From Lentzea alba (GTDB lineage: Bacteria > Actinomycetota > Actinomycetes > Mycobacteriales > Pseudonocardiaceae), in the NCBI RefSeq assembly GCF_011067745.1, contig NZ_JAAMPJ010000013.1, forward strand, positions 124,001-188,000: a stretch of 64,000 nt of DNA. Reading direction: 5' to 3'. Shown here in pieces: positions 32,264 to 40,088 of the stretch (its first letter is position 1; the number at the start of each line of letters is the position of its first letter). The notes under the pieces are model-generated. The model was not told the origin of the DNA. It was given only the letters and a program-made list of their open reading frames with translations, and did not search any database. The translations under genes and the position numbers were made by a program.

Positions 32264-34531
32264 GTGCGAAGAAGATCCGTGCTGTCCACCACGTTGACGA
32301 CCGTCGTGGTCGCGGCGGCGATGGCCATCCCTGCGGCCGCCGCCCCGCTCGCCGGTTGCTCCGGCACCAACGACGGAGACGTGGCGATCGGCGACAACAC
32401 CACCGTGGAGTCGTCGATCACGATCACCGACTGCCCGTCGGTCCCGTCCGCGGCCGCCACCGTGCCGGTGAAGATCGTGCACACCTACATCGGTGACCTC
32501 CAGGTGTCCCTGGTGGCGCCGGACGGTTCGGCGTACGTCCTGCACAACCGCTCCGGCGGTTCGGCGGACAACATCGACCAGACCTACACCGTCGACCTGT
32601 CGGGCGAGACCGCGAACGGCGCCTGGAAGCTGCGGGTCAACGACAACGCGGCCAACGACATCGGCCGGATCGACTCCTGGTCGCTGAACCTCGCTTCCAC
32701 CCCGGCCAACGACTTCTCCGTCGCCACCTCGCCCACCTCCGGTTCGGTCGTGGCGGGCTCGTCGGCGACGACGACCGTGCAGACGCAGACCACCAGCGGT
32801 CAGGCGCAGACCGTGCAGCTGTCCGCGTCCGGTCTGCCTTCCGGCGCAACGGCTTCGTTCAGTCCGGCGTCCGTCACGACCGGCACGAACTCGACGCTGA
32901 CGATCGCCACCAGTGCGTCCACGCCCAACGGCACCTACCCGGTGACGGTCCAGGCCGCGGGCGGCACGACGAAGACCGCGACCTACTCGCTGACCGTCAC
33001 CGGCGGCACCGGGCCGCAGATCCCCGACATCGGCATCGAGGCGGTCAAGGCGCATCTCGCCCAGTTCGGCACGATCGCGTCCCAGAACGGCGGGAACCGA
33101 CGCTCCACCTCCGCCGGTTACCGCGCGTCGGTGGCGTACGTGAAGGACAAGCTCACCGCGGCCGGGTACGCCGTGACCGAGCAGGCCTGCACCTCCGGTT
33201 GCACCACCGGTGCCGGTCCGAACGTGATCGCCGAATGGCCCGGCGGCAACGCGAACAACGTGTACATGTTCGGTGGGCACCTCGACGGCGTGTCCGCGGG
33301 CCCCGGCATCAACGACAACGGCTCGGGCTCCGCGGCGTTGCTGGAGACCGCGCTCGTGCTCGCGCGAACCAACCCGGCCATGGTGAACAAGGTCCGGTTC
33401 GCCTGGTGGACCGATGAGGAGCAGGGCCTGAACGGTTCGCGCTTCTACGTCTCGCAGCTGCCGGCCACCGAACGTCAGAAGATCAAGACCTACCACAACT
33501 TCGACATGATCGCGTCGGTCAACGGCGGCTACTTCATCAACAACATCAACTCCACCCAGTCGGCGCACATGAAGGCCTACTGGGACTCCCTGAACCTGTC
33601 GCCGGAGGAGAACACCGAGGGCCGCAACCGTTCCGACGACGCGTCCTTCACCAACGCGGGCATCCCCGCGTCCGGTTACGCCATGGGCGCCAGCGCGCGG
33701 AAGACGGCCGCCCAGGCCACGAAGTGGGGCGGTACCTCGGGGAGCGCGTTCGACCCCTGCTACCACTCGGCCTGCGACACCACGGCCAACATCAGCGACA
33801 CCCACCTCAACCGCGCGGTCGACGGCATCGCCTACACCCTGTGGAAGTCCGCGGTCGGCACCGGCACCCCCGGCGCCGACTTCTCCGTGGCGGTCTCGCC
33901 CACGTCGGGTTCGGTGGCGGCGGGTTCGGCCGTGTCGGCCACCGTGCAGACCCAGACGGTGAGCGGTGACGCGCAGACCGTGCAGCTGTCCGCGTCCGGT
34001 CTGCCTTCCGGCGCAACGGCTTCGTTCAGCCCGGCGTCCGTCACGACCGGCGGCACCTCGACGTTGACGATCAACACCACGGCGTCGGTCGCCTCGGGCA
34101 CCTACCCGGTCACGATCACCGCGGCCGGTTCGGTGTCCCGCACCGCCACCTACACGCTGACCGTCACCGGCGGAGGCGGCGGCTGCGCCGGCACCAACCC
34201 GAACGACGTCGCCATCCCGGACGCGGGCGCCGCGGTCGACAGCGACGTCGTGATCTCCGGTTGCGCCGCGACGCCGTCCACCGCGGCCACCGTGGCGGTC
34301 AGCATCCGGCACACCTACATCGGCGACCTGACGGTGGCCCTGATCGCGCCCGACGGTTCGTCGTACAGCCTGCACAACCGCTCCGGCGGTTCGGCGGACA
34401 ACATCAACCAGACCTACACCGTCAACCTGTCCGGCGAGGCCGCCAACGGCACGTGGAAGCTCCGCGTCCGTGACATGGCCGCGCAGGACGTCGGCACGAT
34501 CGACACGTGGAGCCTCAACCTGACTCCGTGA
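32264..34531 (+). CDS. Secreted M28 aminopeptidase with two Ig-like and two P domains
   Basis: A 755-residue secreted protein. Signal peptide about 1-27, P (proprotein-convertase-like) domain about 35-145, Ig-like repeat about 147-247, M28 zinc peptidase about 250-530, a second Ig-like repeat about 535-632 and a second P domain to the end. Zinc and catalytic residues are visible: His339 (GGHLDG), Asp351, Glu385/386 (TDEEQG), Asp414 and His501 (YHSAC). It should remove N-terminal residues from peptides outside the cell. GTG at 32264 follows AAGGAG by seven bases and begins directly with the signal peptide; an upstream start at 32195 would hide it. Confidence 0.9.
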   Translation: MRRRSVLSTTLTTVVVAAAMAIPAAAAPLAGCSGTNDGDVAIGDNTTVESSITITDCPSVPSAAATVPVKIVHTYIGDLQVSLVAPDGSAYVLHNRSGGSADNIDQTYTVDLSGETANGAWKLRVNDNAANDIGRIDSWSLNLASTPANDFSVATSPTSGSVVAGSSATTTVQTQTTSGQAQTVQLSASGLPSGATASFSPASVTTGTNSTLTIATSASTPNGTYPVTVQAAGGTTKTATYSLTVTGGTGPQIPDIGIEAVKAHLAQFGTIASQNGGNRRSTSAGYRASVAYVKDKLTAAGYAVTEQACTSGCTTGAGPNVIAEWPGGNANNVYMFGGHLDGVSAGPGINDNGSGSAALLETALVLARTNPAMVNKVRFAWWTDEEQGLNGSRFYVSQLPATERQKIKTYHNFDMIASVNGGYFINNINSTQSAHMKAYWDSLNLSPEENTEGRNRSDDASFTNAGIPASGYAMGASARKTAAQATKWGGTSGSAFDPCYHSACDTTANISDTHLNRAVDGIAYTLWKSAVGTGTPGADFSVAVSPTSGSVAAGSAVSATVQTQTVSGDAQTVQLSASGLPSGATASFSPASVTTGGTSTLTINTTASVASGTYPVTITAAGSVSRTATYTLTVTGGGGGCAGTNPNDVAIPDAGAAVDSDVVISGCAATPSTAATVAVSIRHTYIGDLTVALIAPDGSSYSLHNRSGGSADNINQTYTVNLSGEAANGTWKLRVRDMAAQDVGTIDTWSLNLTP
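32804..32884 (+). repeat. Intragenic 81-bp repeat, copy 1
   Basis: Within the first Ig-like domain of the M28 gene. It matches 33971-34051 with a single difference (T/C in AGTCCGG versus AGCCCGG). Surrounding codons of the two domains differ much more. Confidence 0.85.
33971..34051 (+). repeat. Intragenic 81-bp repeat, copy 2
   Basis: Within the second Ig-like domain of the M28 gene, 1167 bases downstream of copy 1 and nearly identical to it, suggesting recent duplication or gene conversion. Confidence 0.85.
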
Positions 34532-34559
34532 GGTTGAGCGGGTTCGCGTCTACCCGCCG

Positions 34560-34608
34560 AAGTGGCATCTCAGCAAAGGTCCTGAATGGTCCTTCTGGGA
34601 TGCCACTT
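34560..34608. repeat. 49-base intergenic palindrome
   Basis: Arms AAGTGGCATC (34560-34569) and GATGCCACTT (34599-34608) are perfect; inside them AAGGTCC and GGTCCTT pair with one mismatch. It fills most of the gap between the M28 and GNAT genes. It may be a terminator for the M28 gene or one copy of a dispersed palindromic element. Confidence 0.65.
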
Positions 34609-34619
34609 GGCGCGCGAAC

Positions 34620-35060
34620 ATGATCGGTGTGACCATCGAACACACCCTGGCCGAACTGGACGACGCCGACACCGCGCTGGCCTACGACGCCCTGCGCGCC
34701 CTCCGCCCGCACCTCACCTCCGTCGAGGAGTTCGTCGAGGTGGTGCGCCTGCAGCGCAAGGAGGGCTACCGCATCGTCGCGTCGTTCGTCGACGGCGCCG
34801 TCGTCGCCGCGGCGGGGTTCCGCCACATGACCAACCTCTACGCGGGCCCGCACCTGTACATCGACGACCTGAGCACGCTCCCGGCGGCCCGGCAGCAGGG
34901 CCACGCGGGCGCGCTGCTGAAGTGGGTCGACGAGGAAGCCCGCCGCCTCGGCTGCCCGTCGGTCCACCTCGACTCGGGCACGCCGCGGCACGACGCGCAC
35001 CGGCTCTACCTGAGCTCCGGGTACGTCATCCCGGCGTTCCACTTCAGCAAGCGCCTCTAA
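34620..35060 (+). CDS. GNAT family N-acetyltransferase
   Basis: A 146-residue GCN5-type acetyltransferase. The acetyl-CoA loop is ARQQGHAGALLKWVDEEA, preceded by LYIDDLSTLP and followed by HRLYLSSGY. The acceptor is unknown. The frame also allows a start at MIGVT only, 11 bases past the palindrome. Its stop overlaps the convergent antiporter stop by three bases. Confidence 0.88.
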   Translation: MIGVTIEHTLAELDDADTALAYDALRALRPHLTSVEEFVEVVRLQRKEGYRIVASFVDGAVVAAAGFRHMTNLYAGPHLYIDDLSTLPAARQQGHAGALLKWVDEEARRLGCPSVHLDSGTPRHDAHRLYLSSGYVIPAFHFSKRL

Positions 35061-36301
35061 CGCCGCTTGGCCAGCCAGAGCGCCACCGGCCCGGCGCCGA
35101 TGCCGTGCAACGCCACACTGCCCAGCACGCAGAGCACGGTGATGGTCAGGATCGTGTCGGCCGCCGATCCCACCGGCAGCCGGTTGAACGCGAGCAACCC
35201 GAACACGATCGTCGTCGTGCCGCGCGGACCCAGCGCCCCGACCAGCACCCGTTCCCGCCCGGACAACCTCGACCGCGTGAAGGCGAGCAGCACCGGCACA
35301 AGACGGACCACGGTGAGCACGGCCACGCAGAACAGCACCTCCTGCCACGAAACGCCCAGGTAGAAGATGAGGACCGAGGCGATCCCGACGACGAACCACA
35401 TGGTCATCGTCAACAGCCCGGTGACGTCCTCCAACAGGTGCAGATCGGTGTTCAACGCGTCCGTGCGCACCTCCGCCCGCCCGGCGTGCACGCGGCGCGC
35501 CTTGAGCAGCCGGTGCACGTACCGGAACGCGATGCCGCACACGAACGAGGCGACGAACCCGTTGCCGTCGATCGCCACAGTCGCCGTGAAGGTCAGCAAC
35601 GGCGCCAGCAACACCGCAACCCGCGCCGACTGGTCGGTGACCCACCCGGCCAGGTGCGCCCGGTCCATCAGCCACCCGAGCAGCACACCGATCACCACTC
35701 CGGCGACCACTGCCTTCACCGCGAACGGCAGCACCGTGCCCAGCGCCTCGAGCGGCGTGCGCGTCTGCGTGGCGTCGCCCGCCAGGATCAACGCGAAGAG
35801 GAACAACGGCGACACGATCCCGTCGTTGTACCCGCTCTCGATGTTCAACGTGCTCCGCACCCGCACCGACAACGCCGGATCACGCACCACCCGCTCCGCC
35901 GGCGCGAAGTCAGTCGGCACCGTCACGCACGCGACCAGCAACAACACCGCCCACGACAAGCTCGGGAACAACAGCCAGCCCAACACCGCGGCCAACGCCA
36001 AACTGATCGGCATCGCCACGAGCAACACCCTCGCCACCAACCTGGGATACGCACCCCACAACCGTCCCGCGCGCACCTCGGTGGCGTCGACGAACAACAG
36101 CACCGCGAGGATGATCTCCGCCGCGTGCTGCATCGACTCGGTGTTCAACCCCTCGGCGATGGAGCCCACGTTGAGCAGCCCGACCGCGGCACCGGCCAGC
36201 ACCATCACGATCGGCGCGCCCAGGCTCCACCGGTCGAGCCGGGACGCCGCCAGCGACCGGACGACCATGGCGAACGCGGCGGCGAGCAACAACGAGTTCA
36301 T
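35057..36301 (-). CDS. Cation:proton antiporter (CPA1/NhaP-like)
   Basis: A 414-residue membrane protein with 12 or so transmembrane segments. The conserved antiporter region is seen as CVTVPTDFAPAERVV and NIESGYNDGIVSPLFLF, containing the Asp pair used in ion exchange, and GALGPRGTTTIVFGLLA near the C-terminus. Na+ or K+ exchange for protons is likely. ATG at 36301 is chosen; a GTG two codons upstream is an alternative. No strong ribosome binding site is seen. The 200 bases to the next gene hold no feature I can support. Confidence 0.9.
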   Translation of the reverse strand: MNSLLLAAAFAMVVRSLAASRLDRWSLGAPIVMVLAGAAVGLLNVGSIAEGLNTESMQHAAEIILAVLLFVDATEVRAGRLWGAYPRLVARVLLVAMPISLALAAVLGWLLFPSLSWAVLLLVACVTVPTDFAPAERVVRDPALSVRVRSTLNIESGYNDGIVSPLFLFALILAGDATQTRTPLEALGTVLPFAVKAVVAGVVIGVLLGWLMDRAHLAGWVTDQSARVAVLLAPLLTFTATVAIDGNGFVASFVCGIAFRYVHRLLKARRVHAGRAEVRTDALNTDLHLLEDVTGLLTMTMWFVVGIASVLIFYLGVSWQEVLFCVAVLTVVRLVPVLLAFTRSRLSGRERVLVGALGPRGTTTIVFGLLAFNRLPVGSAADTILTITVLCVLGSVALHGIGAGPVALWLAKRR

Positions 36302-36507
36302 GCGCACATCTTCGCGCAGGCTGTCCTAAGAGGACATCCAGAGGGTCGGTGCGCCGAGGGCGAGCAGCCTCCGCTGGAACGTGACCAATCCTCTCAAGGT
36401 GTGACCACCCGGCTCACGACCGGGCGAGAAGCGCAAGTCCCACATCGTCTCGATCGCCAAGACCATCGCCGCAGCCGGGCCACCACCCCGAGCCCGTACT
36501 CCTCAGC

Positions 36508-36999
36508 ATGAGGAAACCAGTTCTGATCATCGCGGCATTGGCGGTAGCAGCCACCGGAGTCCTGGCCTACGTGAACCTCACCGGCGCCCCGCAGGCGAAA
36601 GCCGGTGAGTGCGTCGCCGTCACCAACGGCGCGGAGGTGGTGAGCACCGGCTGCACCGCCCAGAACGCGCGGTTCAAGGTCGGCCGGGTGCTGCCAGACT
36701 CCGGTGCGAACTGCCCGGTCAGCGACGACGAGTACGTGCAGGTCGTGCCCAGTTCCGGCGGCGGCAAGCTGTGTTTGTTGCCCAACCTCGTCGAGGGCTC
36801 GTGCTACCAGCCCGCCGACAACGACGACAGCTGGGGGCCGTCGGCCTGCACGGGCGAGGAGACGATCAAGGTGACCAAGGTGATCGCCGCGGCGGGGGAC
36901 GGTAGCGGGTGCCCGGAGGTCGATGACCTGGTCTCGATCGTCTACCCGGAACCGCCCACGACCTACTGCCTGGCGCCGGTCCACAAAGTACCCGCCTAA
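36508..36999 (+). CDS. LppU-like secreted or membrane-anchored protein
   Basis: A 163-residue protein with one N-terminal hydrophobic helix (VLIIAALAVAATGVLAYVNL) and an extracytoplasmic part with several cysteines in the pattern GECVAVTNGAEVVSTGC, GANCPVSDDEYVQV, KLCLLPNLVEGSCY, as in actinobacterial LppU/SCO3897-type proteins. There is no lipobox cysteine directly after the helix, so it is probably a signal-anchored or cleaved protein. Function is unknown. It ends 32 bases before a histidine kinase whose own C-terminus is extracytoplasmic, so a sensory link is possible. Confidence 0.78.
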   Translation: MRKPVLIIAALAVAATGVLAYVNLTGAPQAKAGECVAVTNGAEVVSTGCTAQNARFKVGRVLPDSGANCPVSDDEYVQVVPSSGGGKLCLLPNLVEGSCYQPADNDDSWGPSACTGEETIKVTKVIAAAGDGSGCPEVDDLVSIVYPEPPTTYCLAPVHKVPA

Positions 37000-37031
37000 A
37001 CCGGGACGTGGCGCGGTACGTACTCCCCGGT

Positions 37032-38573
37032 ATGAGCGGATCTCAGCCCTGGACGCCGACCCCGCGGGTCGTGGCGCTGGGGCGTGAGCTCGCTCTCATG
37101 GCATTCGTGGGTGCCGTCACCTACACGGCAACCCAGTACGTGACGGTGGACTGGGGGCCGGCGCCGTGCGACGTGCCCGGTGTCGGGGCGCTGGTGGCCG
37201 GTGCCGCGGTGGTTCCCGCCGCGCTCCGGCGCCGGTTGCCGGTGGTGGCCCTGCTCGCCGCGGCGGCGCTCTTCGGCTGGTATCCGGCGACCGGGATCGC
37301 GCTGGCGCTGGCGTCCTACAGCGTTGCCGCGCGGGTGCGGCGGACGCGGTGGCGGGACGTCGTGGTGACGGTGGCGGCGTTGCTGCCGTTCACGATCGGG
37401 CTGATCGGGTCGGGCTACCAGTGGGAGGTCGTGATCATCGAGTTCGGCATCGCCGCGCTCGTGACGGTCGCCGGCCCGGTCGCCGTGCAAACCCTTCTCG
37501 CGCAACGGGAGCAGCTCATCGGTGCGTTGCGCGAGCAGTCGCGCTACGCCGGTTCCACCGCACGGTTGCAGGAACGGTCCCGCATCGCGCAGGAGATGCA
37601 CGACCTGCTCGGGCACCGACTCAGCCTGATCTCCCTGTACGCGGGCAGCCTGGAGATGGACGCCACCCGGCACGTGAGCGAGCCGGCGCGGCTCATCCGG
37701 ACGACCGTGCGCACCGCGATGGACGAGCTGAGGGCCACGCTCGGCATCCTCCGCCAAGCCGAACCCGCGGCCACCCGGCCGGCCGACCACACCGGCACGA
37801 GGGCGGACATCTTCCAGCTCGTGCGGCAGGCCCAGGCCGGTGGCGTCCAGGTGACGTTGCACTGGTCCGGTGAGGATCTGTCCGATGTGGCCAGACCGGT
37901 TCGGCAGGCGGTGCACCGGATCGTGCGCGAGGGACTCACGAACGTCTGCCGGCACGCGCCCGGCTCGCGAACGGAAGTCGTGGTGGAGCACGGAACCGAC
38001 CGCGTCCGGGTCAGCGTGTCCGACGACGGGCGCGCGGCAGCCGCGACGCCCGGTACCGGGCTCGGACTTGCCGGGGTGCAGGAACGCGTCCGGTTGCTCG
38101 GCGGAACGTTCGCGGCAGGACCGTTGGCGGGACAGGGGTTCCGGGTTGCCGCCGAGCTCTCCCTCGCCGCGACCGCTCCGCTCGCGCTCGCGGCGGTCGC
38201 CCAGGACGAACCGGAGGACGGGTTCGCCCGCGCGGGCATGTCCGCGGTGCTGGCCACGGGGCTGATCGGCGCGGTCGCGATTCTCGTCGTCACGTTCAAC
38301 ACGGCGATGTTCCAGCTTCCCGGCGGCGCGGACGGACAGCTTCCGTTCGAGACTCTCGCGCTCGGCAGCACACGCGATCAGGTCACCCAGAGCGTCGGAT
38401 CGGACAGTCAGATCGCACGCATCGCGTCCCGCGGCGTCGAGCCGAAACCGCCCGGGAACACCGACTGCTCGTACACCTACTTCGAAGAGGACGGGACCGC
38501 CATGGTCGAGCGCTACTGCTTCCGCAGGGATCTCCTGGTCCAGAAGTCCCGCTTCGCGTTGCCGGGAGCATGA
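37032..38573 (+). CDS. NarL-type sensor histidine kinase with an extracytoplasmic C-terminal extension
   Basis: A 513-residue kinase: four to six transmembrane helices (about 20-155), a HisKA_3 domain with phospho-acceptor His190 in QEMHDLLGHRLS, and a HATPase domain about 290-380 (REGLTNVCRHAP, GTGLGLAGVQER). Unusually, another membrane helix follows (about 404-427), then about 85 residues with Cys479 and Cys496, predicted outside the cell. The segment LALGSTRDQVTQSVG resembles repeats of periplasmic SmpA/BLIP-like folds, a weak likeness. ATG 37032 is preferred; a GTG at 37008 would add eight residues. It is coupled to the response regulator by ATGA. Confidence 0.88.
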   Translation: MSGSQPWTPTPRVVALGRELALMAFVGAVTYTATQYVTVDWGPAPCDVPGVGALVAGAAVVPAALRRRLPVVALLAAAALFGWYPATGIALALASYSVAARVRRTRWRDVVVTVAALLPFTIGLIGSGYQWEVVIIEFGIAALVTVAGPVAVQTLLAQREQLIGALREQSRYAGSTARLQERSRIAQEMHDLLGHRLSLISLYAGSLEMDATRHVSEPARLIRTTVRTAMDELRATLGILRQAEPAATRPADHTGTRADIFQLVRQAQAGGVQVTLHWSGEDLSDVARPVRQAVHRIVREGLTNVCRHAPGSRTEVVVEHGTDRVRVSVSDDGRAAAATPGTGLGLAGVQERVRLLGGTFAAGPLAGQGFRVAAELSLAATAPLALAAVAQDEPEDGFARAGMSAVLATGLIGAVAILVVTFNTAMFQLPGGADGQLPFETLALGSTRDQVTQSVGSDSQIARIASRGVEPKPPGNTDCSYTYFEEDGTAMVERYCFRRDLLVQKSRFALPGA

Positions 38574-39226
38574 CCGTGATCAGGGTGATGCTGGCCGACG
38601 ACGAACAGCTGCTGCGCGAAGGTGTCCGGCTGGTGCTGCGGCACGCGGACGACATCGAGGTGACCGCGGAGGCGGGCGACGGCGCCGAGGCGGTGCAGCT
38701 GGCCTGCGCGCAACCCGTCGACGTGGCGCTGGTGGACATCCGCATGCCGGGCACCGACGGCCTGACCGCCGCCGAGCAGCTCGCGGAACGTGCGCCCGAG
38801 GTGAAGGTCGTCATGCTGACGACGTTCGGCGAGCAGGAGTACATCACGCGCGCCCTGCGGGCAGGTGCCGCCGGATTCCTGTTGAAGGACAGCGGACCTC
38901 AGGAGCTGATCCACGCCGTGCGGGCGGCTGCTCACGGTGGCGCCATCCTCTCTCCCCGGATCACCAAGGACCTGATCGCCACGCATCTGAGCGACGGCCG
39001 GTCCGCGAAGGCACAACGGCTCGTGGACACGTTGAACGAACGCGAGCGCGAGGTCCTCGTGATGGTCGGTGTCGGTGCCTCGAACGCCGAAGCGGCCCGG
39101 CTGTTGTACATGGGGGAGGGCACGGTCAAGACCTACGTCAGCCGCATCCTCGCCAAGCTGGGCTGCGCCAACCGCACACAGGCCGCGATCATCGCCCACG
39201 ACGCCGGCCTCCTGCCGGCCGCGTGA
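38570..39226 (+). CDS. NarL/FixJ family response regulator
   Basis: A 218-residue regulator: receiver domain with acceptor Asp56 (LVDIRMPG), Thr84/Thr85 and Lys106 (LLKDS), then a LuxR-type helix-turn-helix (LNEREREVLVMVGVGASNAE, GTVKTYVSRILAKLGC). It is translationally coupled to its kinase. The downstream hairpins end the operon. Targets are unknown; the adjacent LppU-like and secreted proteins are candidates. Confidence 0.93.
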   Translation: MTVIRVMLADDEQLLREGVRLVLRHADDIEVTAEAGDGAEAVQLACAQPVDVALVDIRMPGTDGLTAAEQLAERAPEVKVVMLTTFGEQEYITRALRAGAAGFLLKDSGPQELIHAVRAAAHGGAILSPRITKDLIATHLSDGRSAKAQRLVDTLNEREREVLVMVGVGASNAEAARLLYMGEGTVKTYVSRILAKLGCANRTQAAIIAHDAGLLPAA

Positions 39227-39256
39227 GCACCATGTGCGCGCGAAAGAGGTGCACGC

Positions 39257-39335
39257 GGGAAAGGAGCTCAGGACCGCCGTGCCTGAGCTCCTTCCCGGTG
39301 TGCTCGGACGACTCACCGGGTCGTCAGCCGAGCAC
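39257..39335. terminator. Two consecutive hairpins between convergent genes
   Basis: First: GGAGCTCAGG (39263-39272) pairs with CCTGAGCTCC (39282-39291), extended outward to 39257-39296 with one bulge. Second: GTGCTCGG (39300-39307) pairs with CCGAGCAC (39328-39335), with an inner ACGAC/GTCGT stem. They separate the response regulator from the secreted protein on the other strand and could act in both directions. Confidence 0.75.
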
Positions 39336-39337
39336 GG

Positions 39338-39871
39338 TCAGGCGGCGCACTTGCGCGCCGCGGCGGCGGCCTGGTTGGACTTGTTGTTCTGCTGGGCCGC
39401 GACCCTCTTCGCCTGCGCGGCGCGGTTGGCCTGACCTGTCGCCTGCTGCCTGGCCTTCTGCGCCGCAGCGGCCGCCTGGTTCGCCTTGTTCCTGTCGGCC
39501 TGCTGGTTGGACTGCTGGGCTTTCTGCGCCGCCGCCTGAGCTGTCTTGGCAGCGTTGTTCGCCCGCTGCTGGGCACGCTTGGCGTTGTTCACGGCCCGCT
39601 TGGCCGCACGCTGTGCCCGGCCGGCCTGGTTGCGCGCGTTGTTCGCGGCCTGGTTCGCCTGCTGCTTCTGCTGGGCGTTGCACTGGCGCTGATTCGCGCT
39701 CGACGAAGGAGCCGCGCTCGACGAAGGAGTCGCGCTCGCTGAGGGACTCGCGCTCGCCGACGGGTTCGCACTCGTCGAAGGGACGGCGAAAGCCGTTCCG
39801 ACGGCCCCGAAACTCACCGCCGCCGCCAGTACCGCCACCAGTGCGCCGCGCTTCACGTTGTTCTTCGGCAT
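39338..39871 (-). CDS. Secreted Ala/Gln/Asn/Lys-rich helical protein
   Basis: A 177-residue protein: signal peptide about 1-29 (GALVAVLAAAVSFGAVGTAFA), a Ser/Ala/Pro linker about 30-59 encoded by tandem 18-bp repeats, then about 115 residues made almost only of Ala, Gln, Asn, Lys and Arg. This region should be a long helix or helical hairpin and is bracketed by just two cysteines (QRQCNAQQ and ARKCAA), which could form a disulfide closing a hairpin. No family is recognised. It is strongly basic, so cell-wall or nucleic-acid binding is possible. The ATG follows GAGGAAG. It is divergent from a secreted protease. Confidence 0.8.
   Translation of the reverse strand: MPKNNVKRGALVAVLAAAVSFGAVGTAFAVPSTSANPSASASPSASATPSSSAAPSSSANQRQCNAQQKQQANQAANNARNQAGRAQRAAKRAVNNAKRAQQRANNAAKTAQAAAQKAQQSNQQADRNKANQAAAAAQKARQQATGQANRAAQAKRVAAQQNNKSNQAAAAARKCAA
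39696..39785. repeat. Five tandem 18-bp units
   Basis: Units begin at 39696, 39714, 39732, 39750 and 39768; the first two differ at one base (GCGCTCGACGAAGGAGYC) and the others drift. They encode the Ser/Ala/Pro linker of the secreted protein, so length variation between strains is expected. Confidence 0.85.
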
Positions 39872-40088
39872 GTCCGCTTCCTCTCGTCCGGTCCGCTGCA
39901 CCGCGGAGCCGCTCAACGGGGGAGTACGCGGTCCTGATCACCGGTCGTTCACCGGTTCCGCCGCCTCGAAACGATCGGGGCACCATCCAGTCCGACCGTC
40001 TGCGAGATCGAGACGATCGGCAACTTGTCGCTGTCGCACAACGGAATTCACTGTTGGTCCATTCGCGGACTTCACGAGAGGGCACCAC

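Noticed and set aside
32147..34375. 742-codon open frame antisense to the M28 peptidase gene
   Set aside because: Low-complexity Arg/Gly/Asp translation typical of a shadow frame in high-GC DNA; the plus strand encodes a clear secreted peptidase.
36308..36507. Possible transposase or integrase fragment before the LppU-like gene
   Set aside because: Short basic translations appear in two frames, but none matches a recognisable motif and no terminal repeats are seen.
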